36,168 nt of DNA, taken from NCBI GenBank assembly GCA_902569865.1, contig CACFVT010000011.1:1-36168 (forward strand), read 5' to 3'. Origin of the DNA: an uncultured Alphaproteobacteria bacterium (GTDB lineage Bacteria; Pseudomonadota; Alphaproteobacteria; HIMB59; GCA-002718135). Under the pieces are notes generated by a model. The model was not told the DNA's origin, did not search any database, and saw only the letters and a program-made list of their open reading frames with translations. Position numbers and translations under genes: made by a program. This document shows, in pieces, positions 1 to 8,620 of the stretch. Each line of letters begins with the position of its first letter. Position 1 is the stretch's first letter.

Positions 1-40
1 TGCTGGTGCTTCTGCTGGTGCTTCTGCTGGTGCTTCTGCT
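1..40. repeat. 12-bp tandem repeat in the rpsP tail
   Basis: Three full copies and one partial copy of the 12-mer ggtgcttctgct run to the window edge. On the minus strand they encode the four-residue unit AEAP in the C-terminal tail of S16. The copies are identical in DNA, which suggests recent slippage expansion. The array may continue beyond base 1. Confidence 0.9.
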
Positions 41-387
41 TTAGAACCTTCTTCTTTTTCTTTAGCAGCTGCTAATCTTTCTTTAGTCTTTTTCTTCGGT
101 AAATGTTTTTTTGTTTTTTCAGTTATAATTGGTTTTTGAACTACATTTAAATTACTTAAAAATATAGTTACTCTGTCAGAAGGTTGTGCGCCTTTTGCCA
201 TCCAGTCTTTTGCTTTTTCAACATCAATCTTTACTCTGTCCGGACTATCTTTTGGTAGCATAGGATTGTAAGTACCTAATTGATCAATGAACTTTCCATC
301 CCTTGCACGTCTTGAGTCAGCAACAACAATTCTATAAAAAGGTCTTTTTTTTGCTCCTCCTCTTGATAATCTTATTCTAACTGGCAT
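1..387 (-). CDS. rpsP: 30S ribosomal protein S16 (3' end outside window)
   Basis: This is the small-subunit ribosomal protein S16, needed for 30S assembly. Translation from the ATG at 387 begins [20 protein letters not shown], followed by [11 protein letters not shown] and LGTYNP, which are hallmark S16 segments. An AAAGGA ribosome-binding site lies just upstream. The conserved core takes about 80 residues. After it comes a Lys/Glu-rich extension (about residues 95-115) and a run of AEAP repeats that is still open at base 1, so at least 129 codons are present and the stop lies outside. ffh ends 18 bases upstream on the same strand, so the two are probably cotranscribed, as is common in bacteria. 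The identity is certain; the length of the tail is unknown. Confidence 0.96.
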   Translation of the reverse strand, partial: MPVRIRLSRGGAKKRPFYRIVVADSRRARDGKFIDQLGTYNPMLPKDSPDRVKIDVEKAKDWMAKGAQPSDRVTIFLSNLNVVQKPIITEKTKKHLPKKKTKERLAAAKEKEEGSKAEAPAEAPAEAPA

Positions 388-405
388 AATATTTCCTTTC
401 TTATT

Positions 406-1770
406 TTAGTTTATTTTGGGTGGGAAGTTGCCTTGCAATTTTTGCATTAAATCAGTAGGTATTCCGCCCTTACCCATTGATTTCATTCTCTTCATCATTT
501 TCTGTGATTGGAGAAACTGTTTTAAAAGTTTGTTTACATCCTGAACTTTAGTTCCAGATCCTTTTGAAATTCTTATTTTTCTTGAAGCCTTGATGAGATT
601 TGGATCAGATCTTTCCTGCTTAGTCATAGAATTGATGATTGCAATTTGATGATTTATTAGTTTGTCAGATATTTTATTTTCTGCCATTAATTTTTGTGCT
701 TTAGAAACACCAGGTAGCATGGACAAAATGCCTGAAACACCACCCATGTTACCCATTTGCTTTAATTGTTTTGCAAAATCATCTAAATCAAAATTACCTT
801 TTGACATTTTTTTTGCCAAAGTTTCCATCTCATTTTGATCAATGTTTTCAGCAGCCTTTTCAACAAGACTAACTATATCTCCCATACCTAAAATTCTTTG
901 GGCAATTCTTTCCGGATGAAAAGATTCAAAATTTTCAATTTTTTCTCCAACTCCAATAAATTTTACTGGAGAGTTAGTTATTGATTTTATAGACAAAGCA
1001 GCACCACCTCTACTATCTCCATCAATTCGTGTAAGTATAGAGCCAGTAATATTAACAGCTTCGCTGAAACTTTTTGCTATATTTGCGGCGTCTTGACCTG
1101 TTAAAGCATCTGCAACTAGCAAAGTTTCTTGTGGTTTAAAAGATTTTTCAATTTCAATTAATTCTTTCATTAAATCTTCATCGATTACCTGTCTTCCAGC
1201 AGTATCAAGAATCACAACATCGATTAAATTTTGCTTAGCATATTCTAGTGTTTCACTAACTATTTGATTTGTAGAATTTAAATTATGGTTAAAAAAATCA
1301 ACTTGAACTTGTTCAGCCAAAATTTTTAATTGTTCTTGTGCTGCCGGTCTATAAATATCTGCAGAAGATAACAAAACTTTTTTCTTAGAAGACTTTACTA
1401 AATGATTTGCAAGTTTTGCTACAGAAGTTGTTTTTCCAGATCCCTGAAGTCCACAAAATAAAATTTTTGTCATCTGAGAGGTAGTAATATTGAGTGGTTG
1501 GTTTTCAGATCCAAGAATGTTTACCAACTCATCTTGAACAAGCTTGATGATCATTTGATCAGGCTTTATTGATTTTAAAACCTCTTTCCCTAAAATGTTT
1601 TCCTTAACTGTGCTAATAAAATCCTTCACAACTATTAAAGCAACATCTGCCTCTAAAAGTGCAATACGAATTTCTCGAAGGGTGGAGTCTAAGTCAGACT
1701 CTGATATAATTGCCTTACCACGTATACCACGAACAATTTTTTCAAACTTATCATTTAATGTTTCAAACAT
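406..1770 (-). CDS. ffh: Signal recognition particle protein Ffh (SRP54)
   Basis: Ffh is the GTPase of the signal recognition particle. With 4.5S RNA it binds signal sequences on nascent membrane proteins and docks with FtsY. The 454 residues fit the family. They show a helical N domain (1-95), a G domain with the P-loop GLQGSGKT (107-114), ADIYRPAAQEQL, DTAGR and TRIDGDSRGGAALS, and a Met-rich M domain (about 300-440) with the SGSGT..V..LL and FLQSQKMMKRMKSMGKGG segments that bind RNA and signal peptides. The ATG at 1770 follows a GGAG Shine-Dalgarno. The mRNA leader can form a three-tier hairpin ending at that site (separate entry). The receptor gene ftsY lies about 2.3 kb away on the other strand. 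Confidence 0.98.
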   Translation of the reverse strand: MFETLNDKFEKIVRGIRGKAIISESDLDSTLREIRIALLEADVALIVVKDFISTVKENILGKEVLKSIKPDQMIIKLVQDELVNILGSENQPLNITTSQMTKILFCGLQGSGKTTSVAKLANHLVKSSKKKVLLSSADIYRPAAQEQLKILAEQVQVDFFNHNLNSTNQIVSETLEYAKQNLIDVVILDTAGRQVIDEDLMKELIEIEKSFKPQETLLVADALTGQDAANIAKSFSEAVNITGSILTRIDGDSRGGAALSIKSITNSPVKFIGVGEKIENFESFHPERIAQRILGMGDIVSLVEKAAENIDQNEMETLAKKMSKGNFDLDDFAKQLKQMGNMGGVSGILSMLPGVSKAQKLMAENKISDKLINHQIAIINSMTKQERSDPNLIKASRKIRISKGSGTKVQDVNKLLKQFLQSQKMMKRMKSMGKGGIPTDLMQKLQGNFPPKIN

Positions 1771-1778
1771 ATTTCTCC

Positions 1779-1828
1779 AATAGCGTTACTTCACCAGGGC
1801 ACGAAACTCGTGGGCTAGTGTACCTATC
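1779..1828 (-). promoter_or_regulatory. Candidate structured leader RNA of ffh
   Basis: This is the most GC-rich stretch of the ffh/dapF spacer. As minus-strand RNA it folds into stacked helices. The inner stem CACGA/UCGUG (1808-1812 with 1800-1804) has a GUU loop. The middle stem CACUA/UGGUG pairs 1816-1820 with 1792-1796. The outer stem GAUAG/CUAUU pairs 1824-1828 with 1779-1783. The outer stem ends directly beside the ffh Shine-Dalgarno GGAG (1775-1778), so folding could affect initiation. A candidate cis-regulatory RNA upstream of ffh has been described from 'Ca. Pelagibacter ubique' by comparative analysis. I infer this is a relative from its position and GC signature, not from an alignment. 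Confidence 0.55.
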
Positions 1829-1965
1829 ACAATTGTAACAAGCTTTTTACTTTACAATTTAGGATTTGTAAGAACCCCTCTATTTATTGATACTAATAAA
1901 GTCAAGGTTTCTTAAAATTTAAAGAATTTCCAGGATTTCTGGGTAAATTGAGGTATAGAGACTTT

Positions 1966-2784
1966 ATGCAAAAAATTGAATTTACAAAAATGCATGGTTT
2001 AGGAAATGATTTTGTTATCATTGATAGAAGGTCAAAAAAGATTGAAATAAATGATAATTTAATTCAAAAATTAAGTGACCGCAGAACAGGTGCTGGTTGT
2101 GACCAACTAATTACTATTAATGATCCAAAAAAAAATGATGTTGATGTTAGTATTGATATTTTTAATCCAGCAGGTGATAAAGCAGAAGCATGTGGAAATG
2201 GAACTAGGTGCGTTGCAAAAATTCTTTTTGATGAAAATAATGAAAAAGAAACTCTAAAAATAATTTCAGACGCAGGAACTTTGATTGCTAAAAAAGCTGG
2301 TGATGACATTAGTGTTAATATGGGTAAAATAACAACTGACTGGAAAAAAATACCGCTTATTAAAGAAATGGATTCATTAAATATTCCAATTCATGTTGAA
2401 GGATTTGATAAAGGAGTTGCAGTAAATATAGGCAATCCTCATATTGTTTTTTATGGGAAATCAATTGAAGACGTGGATTTAAATGCAATAGGACCGATGG
2501 TCGAAAAACATCATTTTTTTCCAAATAAAACTAATGTTGAATTTATCGAAGTAGTAAATTCGAATACAATTAAAATGAAGGTTTGGGAAAGAGGAGCAGG
2601 AGTAACACTTGCATGTGGTAGTGGTGCTTGCGCTGCTGTTTATGCTGGATGGAAAAAAAAATTGATAGAAAAAAATTCTCAAGTTCAGCTTGAAAAAGGA
2701 TCTTTAAACATAAATATAGATGATGATGAAGCTATCATGATTGGTCCAGCAGAAATTAGTTACAATGGTTATATTGAAATTTAA
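1966..2784 (+). CDS. dapF: Diaminopimelate epimerase
   Basis: DapF interconverts LL- and meso-diaminopimelate in lysine and peptidoglycan synthesis, using two cysteines as acid and base. Both Cys motifs are present: EACGNGTRC in the N-terminal half and LACGSGACA in the C-terminal half. The N-terminal signature KMHGLGNDFVIID is also clear. I place the start at the ATG at 1966 (272 residues, the usual family length). A TTG six codons upstream is in frame but would add a non-conserved MRYRDF. The stop is followed two bases later by the mtaB start, so this begins a rightward operon dapF-mtaB-ftsY-yciB, an arrangement familiar from alphaproteobacteria. Confidence 0.97.
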   Translation: MQKIEFTKMHGLGNDFVIIDRRSKKIEINDNLIQKLSDRRTGAGCDQLITINDPKKNDVDVSIDIFNPAGDKAEACGNGTRCVAKILFDENNEKETLKIISDAGTLIAKKAGDDISVNMGKITTDWKKIPLIKEMDSLNIPIHVEGFDKGVAVNIGNPHIVFYGKSIEDVDLNAIGPMVEKHHFFPNKTNVEFIEVVNSNTIKMKVWERGAGVTLACGSGACAAVYAGWKKKLIEKNSQVQLEKGSLNINIDDDEAIMIGPAEISYNGYIEI

Positions 2785-2786
2785 TA

Positions 2787-4046
2787 ATGAATAAAAAAAA
2801 TTCACTTATTAATCTTGGTTGTAGACTTAATATTTACGAAGGTGAAATTATTAAAGATCATTTAAATAATAATAATATAAAGAATGTTACAGTTATAAAT
2901 TCATGTGCAGTTACTGCTGAAGCAGAAAAAAAAGTTGCATATGAAATTAGAAAGGCAAAAAAAAATAATCCCAAAAATAAAATCATTGTTACAGGATGTG
3001 CTGCTCAAATTAATCCTAAAAAATATGACACAATTAAAGAAGTTGATTTAGTTTTAGGCAATAAAGAGAAATTAATTTCAAATGTATGGAACAATTTAAA
3101 TTTTGAAAAATCAATTCAGGTTGAAGATATTTTATTAGAAAAAAAAACAGTTCCCACTTCAATTGAAAAGTTTGATGGTAAATCAAGAGCATATATTGAA
3201 ATTCAGCAAGGTTGTGACCACCGTTGTACTTTTTGCATAATACCATATGGCAGAGGAAATAATAGAAGTGTACCTGCTGGAGAAATAGTCGAGAGAATAA
3301 AAAAAATTGTTAATAATGGCTATAAAGAAGTTGTTTTGACAGGAGTTGATATAACTGACTATGGTAAAGATTTACCTGGAAAGCCAACATTTTCAAATTT
3401 AATTAAAAGGATTATAAAACTTGTTCCGGATTTAGAACAATTAAGATTATCTTCAATAGATTGTGCTGAAATTGATGAAGAATTTTGGGATTTATTATCC
3501 GAAAAAAAATTAATGCCTCACTTCCATATAAGCTTGCAAGCAGGTAATAATTTGATTTTAAAAAGAATGAAAAGACGGCATTCAAGGGAAATGGCAATAA
3601 GTTTTTGCAATAAAGTTTTAGCAATAAGAAAAGATGCAACTTTTGGAGCTGATTTAATTACTGGTTTTCCAACTGAAACGCACAAGATGTTTATAGATAC
3701 ATTAAATTTAGTAGATGAATGCCATCTTACTCACCTACATGTATTTCCATATTCTGCTCGTGACAATACGCCTGCTTCACGCATGCCACAAGTTGAAAAA
3801 TATGTAATCAAAGATAGAGCAAAGATTTTGCGTCAAAAGGGTATGGAAAAATTAAAAAAATATCTTAACAAAAAAGTTGGAGAAAAAGATTTAATCTTAA
3901 TTGAAAAAAATCAAAATGAAAAATCTATCGGTAAGGACCAAAATTTTTTTAATGTCATTCTTGATGAAAAAATAAGAGAGGGAGATATTGTTCCCTGTGT
4001 TTATGTTGGAGTTAATAATGATGTGTTAATGGCTAGAAGAATATGA
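2787..4046 (+). CDS. mtaB: tRNA t6A37 methylthiotransferase MtaB
   Basis: MtaB is a radical-SAM enzyme that adds a methylthio group to t6A at position 37 of ANN-decoding tRNAs. The 419 residues show the N-terminal UPF0004 domain with cluster ligands C12, C40 (NSCAVTAEAE) and C71 (VTGCAAQ). The radical-SAM motif GCDHRCTFC gives C143, C147 and C150. A C-terminal TRAM-like segment follows. The phrase SCAVTAEAEKK favours MtaB over MiaB. Its TGA overlaps the ftsY ATG by 4 bases, indicating translational coupling. Confidence 0.93.
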   Translation: MNKKNSLINLGCRLNIYEGEIIKDHLNNNNIKNVTVINSCAVTAEAEKKVAYEIRKAKKNNPKNKIIVTGCAAQINPKKYDTIKEVDLVLGNKEKLISNVWNNLNFEKSIQVEDILLEKKTVPTSIEKFDGKSRAYIEIQQGCDHRCTFCIIPYGRGNNRSVPAGEIVERIKKIVNNGYKEVVLTGVDITDYGKDLPGKPTFSNLIKRIIKLVPDLEQLRLSSIDCAEIDEEFWDLLSEKKLMPHFHISLQAGNNLILKRMKRRHSREMAISFCNKVLAIRKDATFGADLITGFPTETHKMFIDTLNLVDECHLTHLHVFPYSARDNTPASRMPQVEKYVIKDRAKILRQKGMEKLKKYLNKKVGEKDLILIEKNQNEKSIGKDQNFFNVILDEKIREGDIVPCVYVGVNNDVLMARRI

Positions 4047-4951
4047 GCCTATTTTCTAAATTTAAAAACAAACTTCACAAAACATCTAATTATTTATCTT
4101 CTAATATACTTAACTCTTTTCAAAATAAAAAAGTGGATAATCAAACATTGGGAGAATTAGAGTCTATTTTAATTTCTGCTGATATAAGTTTAGATGTAGT
4201 AGAAAAATTAATAAATTCTGTACGTAAAGTTAAAACATTAGATCAAGATATAAACACTGTGGTACTTGAAACATTGGCTAAAGAAATTGAAATTATACTT
4301 CAACCAAGAGAAATACTTGAAGAAAATGATCACAAGCAAAAAATACTAATTTTTGTTGGTGTTAATGGAAGTGGAAAAACAACAACTATAGGTAAAATAG
4401 CAAATCAAATAGGTAATGAAAAAAAAGTCTTAATTGCAGGTTGTGATACATTTAGAGCTGCGGCCATAGATCAATTAAAAGATTGGGTAGAAAATAATAA
4501 AAATGATTTTTTTTCAGGAAGTGCCAACCAAGATCCTGCCAGTGTTGCTTTTCAAGCAACAGAAAAATTTAATAAAGAAAATTATGACTATCTAATTATT
4601 GATACAGCAGGAAGATTATCTAATAATACAAATTTAGTTAATCAACTAGTAAAATTAAAAAATGTAGTCTCCAAAATAAATAATGATACTATTATTGAAA
4701 CTATTTTAGTGCTTGATGGAACCAATGGTTCAAACATGATTAAACAAGTTGAAATATTTGGAAAAGAATTAGATGTTTCAAGTATTATCATTACTAAATT
4801 AGATGGTACTGCTAAAGGAGGGGCTTTAATTTCGATTGCAAATAAATATGAAATACCTATAAGTTATGTTGGTCTTGGAGAAAAACCTGAGGATCTTTCA
4901 GTCTTTAGTGCTAAGAATTTTGCAAGATCTATATTAAATTTGGAAGAGTAA
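4043..4951 (+). CDS. ftsY: SRP receptor FtsY
   Basis: FtsY is the membrane-associated GTPase that receives the SRP-ribosome complex. The 302 residues contain an N domain (about 20-95) and a G domain with P-loop GVNGSGKT (106-113), DTFRAAAIDQL, DTAGR and TKLDGTAKGGAL. The closing GLGEKPEDL segment is typical of FtsY. The long acidic A domain found in E. coli is absent, so this is the short NG-type form. The N-terminus begins with a basic, amphipathic-looking helix (FSKFKNKLHK) that could bind lipid. It overlaps mtaB by ATGA and is followed one base after its stop by yciB. Confidence 0.97.
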   Translation: MSLFSKFKNKLHKTSNYLSSNILNSFQNKKVDNQTLGELESILISADISLDVVEKLINSVRKVKTLDQDINTVVLETLAKEIEIILQPREILEENDHKQKILIFVGVNGSGKTTTIGKIANQIGNEKKVLIAGCDTFRAAAIDQLKDWVENNKNDFFSGSANQDPASVAFQATEKFNKENYDYLIIDTAGRLSNNTNLVNQLVKLKNVVSKINNDTIIETILVLDGTNGSNMIKQVEIFGKELDVSSIIITKLDGTAKGGALISIANKYEIPISYVGLGEKPEDLSVFSAKNFARSILNLEE

Positions 4952-4952
4952 A

Positions 4953-5495
4953 ATGAATTCATTTATCAAACTATTTATTGATATTGGGCCATTAGCAGTA
5001 TTCTTTATATATTATAAAGTTAGTGGTGATTTAATTGAAGCAATATTACCTCTGATGTTAGCAACTATTATCTCCGTTGTTATTTCATATATTTTAGAGA
5101 AAAGAATTCCTATCATGCCTACTCTCGGAGCTGGAATAGTTGTTATTTTTGGTGGATTGACAATAATATTTGATAATAAAATTTTTATTTTTATGAAACC
5201 TACAATTATTAATATTATCTTTGCTGCTATTCTATATGGAGGAATAATCTTAAAAAAACCTCTTTTAAAATATTTGCTTGGAAGTGCTCTTAAGCTTGAA
5301 GAAGAAGGGTGGTCTATATTAACTCAAAGATGGGCAGCCTTTTTTATTGCTCTTGCAGTTCTAAATGAAATTGTTTGGAGAACTATGAGTGAAGAATTTT
5401 GGGTAAGTTTTAAAGTTTTTGGAATACTCCCAATAACTTTTATTTTTACGATGACCCAATTTCCTTTAATTAAAAAATATCAAGTTGAGGATTAA
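4953..5495 (+). CDS. yciB: Inner-membrane septation protein A family (YciB/IspZ)
   Basis: This is a 180-residue, five- or six-helix inner-membrane protein of the YciB (IspZ, 'septation protein A') family, linked to cell-envelope integrity and septation. The C-terminal signature GWSILTQRWAAFFI followed by LAVLNEIVWR is diagnostic. The ATG is one base after the ftsY stop, so it is the last gene of the dapF operon. Its TAA interleaves with the stop codon of convergent pgk in the 4-bp TTAA at 5492-5495. I see no terminator hairpin at that junction. The biochemical role of the family is not settled. Confidence 0.93.
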   Translation: MNSFIKLFIDIGPLAVFFIYYKVSGDLIEAILPLMLATIISVVISYILEKRIPIMPTLGAGIVVIFGGLTIIFDNKIFIFMKPTIINIIFAAILYGGIILKKPLLKYLLGSALKLEEEGWSILTQRWAAFFIALAVLNEIVWRTMSEEFWVSFKVFGILPITFIFTMTQFPLIKKYQVED

Positions 5496-6688
5496 ATAAA
5501 ATTATTTTCTTTTATTGCAATAACTCCTGGAGACTGATTGCCCTCTAACCATTCTAAAAAAGCACCTCCTGCATTGGATATATAATCAAAGCCATCTTCT
5601 GCATTTGCATTTTTAATTGAAGAAATAGTATCGCCACCACCAGCAAGAGTGCTAATATTAAATTTTTTTGCATTCTCTTTAATGTATATTGCGATTGTTG
5701 AAGTAGCCTTATCATATGGTTTATATTCAAATGCTCCAACAGGACCATTCCATAAAACCATTCTTGATTTTTTAATTTTCTGATTGATTGTTTCAGTTGT
5801 TTTTTTTCCCAAATCTAAGATCATAAAATCTGATGTGATTTCATTTATACTAAACTCAAAAGGTTTTTTGTCTTCTATACTTTTTCCGCAAACTACATCG
5901 GTTGGTAAAACAATTGTGCAATTATATTGATTGGCTTTTATTTGTATATTTTTTGCTTCTTCGACTAAGTCTTTTTCTACAAGAGATTTTCCCACATCTA
6001 TATTATTTGCTAATAAAAATGTATTAGCCATAGCTCCACCAATGACTATACAATTGAACTGCTTAACTAAATTATTTAAAAGTTTAATTTTAGTAGATAT
6101 TTTAGATCCTCCAACTATTGCCATATTAGGTTTTTTTGAATTTTCTAAAAATGAATCAATTTTTTTAATTTCTTGAATAAGGTGGTTTCCAGCAACAGCT
6201 GGAATATATTTTGCAAAACCTATAATTGATGTATGATTTCTATGAGACGCAGAAAATGCATCATTTACATAAACATCAAACAAGCTACTTACATTTTTTG
6301 CGAAATTTAAATCAATTTTTTCTTCGTTTTTTTGAAATCTAATATTTTCAACAAGACAAACTTCACCATACTGCATATCATTAAATTTTTTGCTAATCTT
6401 ATCCTGTTGTAAATTTTCTAAAAAATGAATTTTATCAATTCCAAGCATTTCTCTAAGAGGTGAAAGAATAAACTTTAAAGAATATTTTTTCAAAACTTCT
6501 CCTTTTGGTCTTCCAAAATGAGCTATTATAAAAATCTTATTTTGATTTAAAATTAGATCTTTAATTGAAGATTTAATTGCTAAAATCCTAGAACTATCAG
6601 TTATAACTTTATCTAAAACCGGAACATTTAGATCGGCTCTAAATAATACTTTTTTATTAACTATCTCATAATTCCTAAGGTTTTTCAT
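5492..6688 (-). CDS. pgk: Phosphoglycerate kinase
   Basis: Pgk transfers the acyl phosphate of 1,3-bisphosphoglycerate to ADP in glycolysis and works in reverse in gluconeogenesis. At 398 residues it has normal length. The N-terminal domain shows the substrate-binding RADLNVP, AHFGRP and VENIRF segments. The C-terminal domain carries the nucleotide-binding WNGPVGAFE and the loop TLAGGGDTISS. gap and fba, which often flank pgk, are not in this window, so it stands alone. The 144-bp spacer upstream is shared with divergent gcrA. Confidence 0.98.
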   Translation of the reverse strand: MKNLRNYEIVNKKVLFRADLNVPVLDKVITDSSRILAIKSSIKDLILNQNKIFIIAHFGRPKGEVLKKYSLKFILSPLREMLGIDKIHFLENLQQDKISKKFNDMQYGEVCLVENIRFQKNEEKIDLNFAKNVSSLFDVYVNDAFSASHRNHTSIIGFAKYIPAVAGNHLIQEIKKIDSFLENSKKPNMAIVGGSKISTKIKLLNNLVKQFNCIVIGGAMANTFLLANNIDVGKSLVEKDLVEEAKNIQIKANQYNCTIVLPTDVVCGKSIEDKKPFEFSINEITSDFMILDLGKKTTETINQKIKKSRMVLWNGPVGAFEYKPYDKATSTIAIYIKENAKKFNISTLAGGGDTISSIKNANAEDGFDYISNAGGAFLEWLEGNQSPGVIAIKENNFI

Positions 6689-6755
6689 TGTTTTATTAAA
6701 CTATATTAAGAAATACATGTTATTTATTGGTTTTTTATAAAAAATCCCAGTTTTT

Positions 6756-6784
6756 TCTTTATGAGGTTATACATTTAGTATAAT
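6756..6784 (+). promoter_or_regulatory. Putative gcrA promoter
   Basis: A perfect TATAAT -10 box lies at 6779-6784, about 49 bases before the gcrA ATG. Only a weak -35 match (TTCTTT or TCTTTA around 6755-6761) is found at suitable spacing. In such AT-rich DNA chance matches are frequent. Confidence 0.35.
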
Positions 6785-6832
6785 AGTGTTATAAATTACT
6801 ACTATATATAGATAAATTAAAAAGAATAAATT

Positions 6833-7306
6833 ATGCCTTGGGATGATAACAATGTTTCAAAATTGAGAGAGTTATGGGATCAAGGCTTGCCTACTGCTCA
6901 AATTGGAAAATTGCTTGGTTTTACAAAAAACGCTGTTGTTGGTAAAGCTCATAGAATTGGTCTTGAAAGAAGACCATCTCCGATAAGACGTACTGCTGTA
7001 AAACCAGATAGAAAAAAGGCAAGATCTCCGATTATTCCAAAATTAAATTTTGAAATTGCGAAAAAAGAAGAAACAGTAATTCCAATATCTCAGCAAAATT
7101 TTCAGCCTGTAGTTAAAAATCTTTTTACTAAAAATTTAAAAAGAGGGTGTGAGTGGCCTGAAGGTCATCCTGATGAAAGTGATTTTAAATTTTGTGGCAA
7201 AGAAAGATTCGAAGATAAGCCATATTGCATTGACCACTGTGCTGTTGCATATGTAATTCCTGAAAAAGAAGAAACAGAAAAACAACCAATTATTCAAACA
7301 ACTTAA
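6833..7306 (+). CDS. gcrA: GcrA-family cell cycle regulator
   Basis: GcrA is an alphaproteobacterial sigma-70 cofactor. In Caulobacter it acts at promoters methylated by CcrM at GANTC sites and controls cell-cycle genes. The N-terminal 45 residues (WDDNNVSKLRELWDQGLPTA, then QIGKLLGFTKNAVVGKAHRIGL) are the conserved DNA-binding helix-turn-helix. A basic linker follows. The C-terminal part (about 105-145) has the conserved CEWPEGHP, FKFCG and YCIDHC segments used for sigma binding. The length of 157 residues is slightly below that of Caulobacter GcrA. It lies alone between divergent pgk and a cotranscribed-direction MFS gene. No CcrM gene is in the window. Confidence 0.95.
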   Translation: MPWDDNNVSKLRELWDQGLPTAQIGKLLGFTKNAVVGKAHRIGLERRPSPIRRTAVKPDRKKARSPIIPKLNFEIAKKEETVIPISQQNFQPVVKNLFTKNLKRGCEWPEGHPDESDFKFCGKERFEDKPYCIDHCAVAYVIPEKEETEKQPIIQTT

Positions 7307-7357
7307 TTTCTAATAGATTAGTTTTTTATAAACTGTTACTTTCATTTAATCATTTTT

Positions 7358-8608
7358 ATGAATCAAAAAAATAATACAAATATTTTTACTCCTGTGCTTA
7401 TAGGTGGAAGTTTAATTTTATTAATTAGTTTTGCTATACGATCAACATTTGGTCTTTTTCAAATACCAATAGCTGATGAATTTATGTGGGCTAGATCAGA
7501 ATTTTCAATGGCTATAGCTATTCAGAATTTAGCATGGGGTATTGGAACTCCAATCTTTAGCGCTTTTGCAGAAAAATTCGGAGACAGAAAAGCAATAACT
7601 TTAGGATTAATCTTGTATGCCATCGGAGTTTTTATTAGCAGCTCAGCATCATCTCCTGAGGCTCATCAATTTCTAAATATTTTAATAGGTTTTGGAATTG
7701 CTGGGAGTGGTTTTGGTCCAATACTTGCAGTAGTAGGAAGAACTGCTGCTCCTGAAAAAAGATCTTTGGCCTTAGGTATAACAACTGCAGCTGGATCAGC
7801 CGGACAAGTTGTAGGACCTCCATTTGCCGCTGGACTTCTTGATATAATGCCATGGTCATCAGTTTTTATTATTTTTGCAATAATTAGTATTGTAACAATT
7901 GTATTAGTTCCTCTTCTAAAATCTAAACCAAAAATTTCAAAAAAAGAAATTGAGGAAAATTTAAGTGATGCTCTTAAAGAGGCATTTAAGGATCCGACTT
8001 ATACTATGCTTTTTCTTGGTTTCTTTTCTTGTGGTTTTCAACTCGCATTTATTACTGCGCATTTTCCTGCTTTTATAGCAGAATATAGTAGTCCAATTAT
8101 TAAAGGAAGTTTAATTAGTATAGTTTGTAATTCTGCTTCTTCTTTAGGAGCATTATCAATTGCCTTGATTGGACTTTTTAATATTATTGGATCAATAACA
8201 GCAGGTGCAATGGGAAAATATTATACAAAAAAATACTTGTTATCTACAATATACACTGGAAGGACAATCGCAGCAATTATATTTATAATGCTACCTATTA
8301 CACCAACTTCAGTTGTTATATTTTCGATTGTTATGGGCTCATTGTGGTTAGCAACTGTACCTCTTACCTCTGGTATAATCGGATATATTTACGGTCTTAA
8401 ATTTATGGGAACTTTATATGGAATTGTATTTTTATCTCATCAGATTGGTTCTTTTGTAGGCGTGTGGCTTGGTGGTTTGTTTTATGATATTTATGGAAGT
8501 TATGACATAGTTTGGTGGGTTGGCATTGGTGTTGGTGCTTTTTCTGCAATAATACATCTGCCTATAAAAGAAACACCTTTATCAGAAAGAAAATTAAAAT
8601 TAGCTTAA
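7358..8608 (+). CDS. MFS transporter
   Basis: This is a 416-residue major facilitator superfamily permease with about 12 hydrophobic helices in two halves, split by a charged loop near residues 190-215. The helix 2-3 loop AEKFGDRKAI is the family's motif A. The helix 4-5 region (GIAGSGFGPILAVVGR, then GSAGQVVGPPFA) resembles the monocarboxylate / oxalate-formate antiporter-like group, so a small organic acid is a reasonable but unproven substrate. The start is the ATG at 7358, 51 bases after gcrA, and no strong ribosome-binding site is visible. It converges with the FkbM gene 12 bases away. Confidence 0.88.
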   Translation: MNQKNNTNIFTPVLIGGSLILLISFAIRSTFGLFQIPIADEFMWARSEFSMAIAIQNLAWGIGTPIFSAFAEKFGDRKAITLGLILYAIGVFISSSASSPEAHQFLNILIGFGIAGSGFGPILAVVGRTAAPEKRSLALGITTAAGSAGQVVGPPFAAGLLDIMPWSSVFIIFAIISIVTIVLVPLLKSKPKISKKEIEENLSDALKEAFKDPTYTMLFLGFFSCGFQLAFITAHFPAFIAEYSSPIIKGSLISIVCNSASSLGALSIALIGLFNIIGSITAGAMGKYYTKKYLLSTIYTGRTIAAIIFIMLPITPTSVVIFSIVMGSLWLATVPLTSGIIGYIYGLKFMGTLYGIVFLSHQIGSFVGVWLGGLFYDIYGSYDIVWWVGIGVGAFSAIIHLPIKETPLSERKLKLA

Positions 8609-8620
8609 TTCAAATTTAAT

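Noticed and set aside
1771-1860. 4.5S (SRP) RNA gene in the ffh spacer
   Set aside because: The stretch is hairpin-rich and lies next to ffh, but it lacks the conserved SRP-RNA apical loop and asymmetric-loop sequences and is too short. A leader element fits better.
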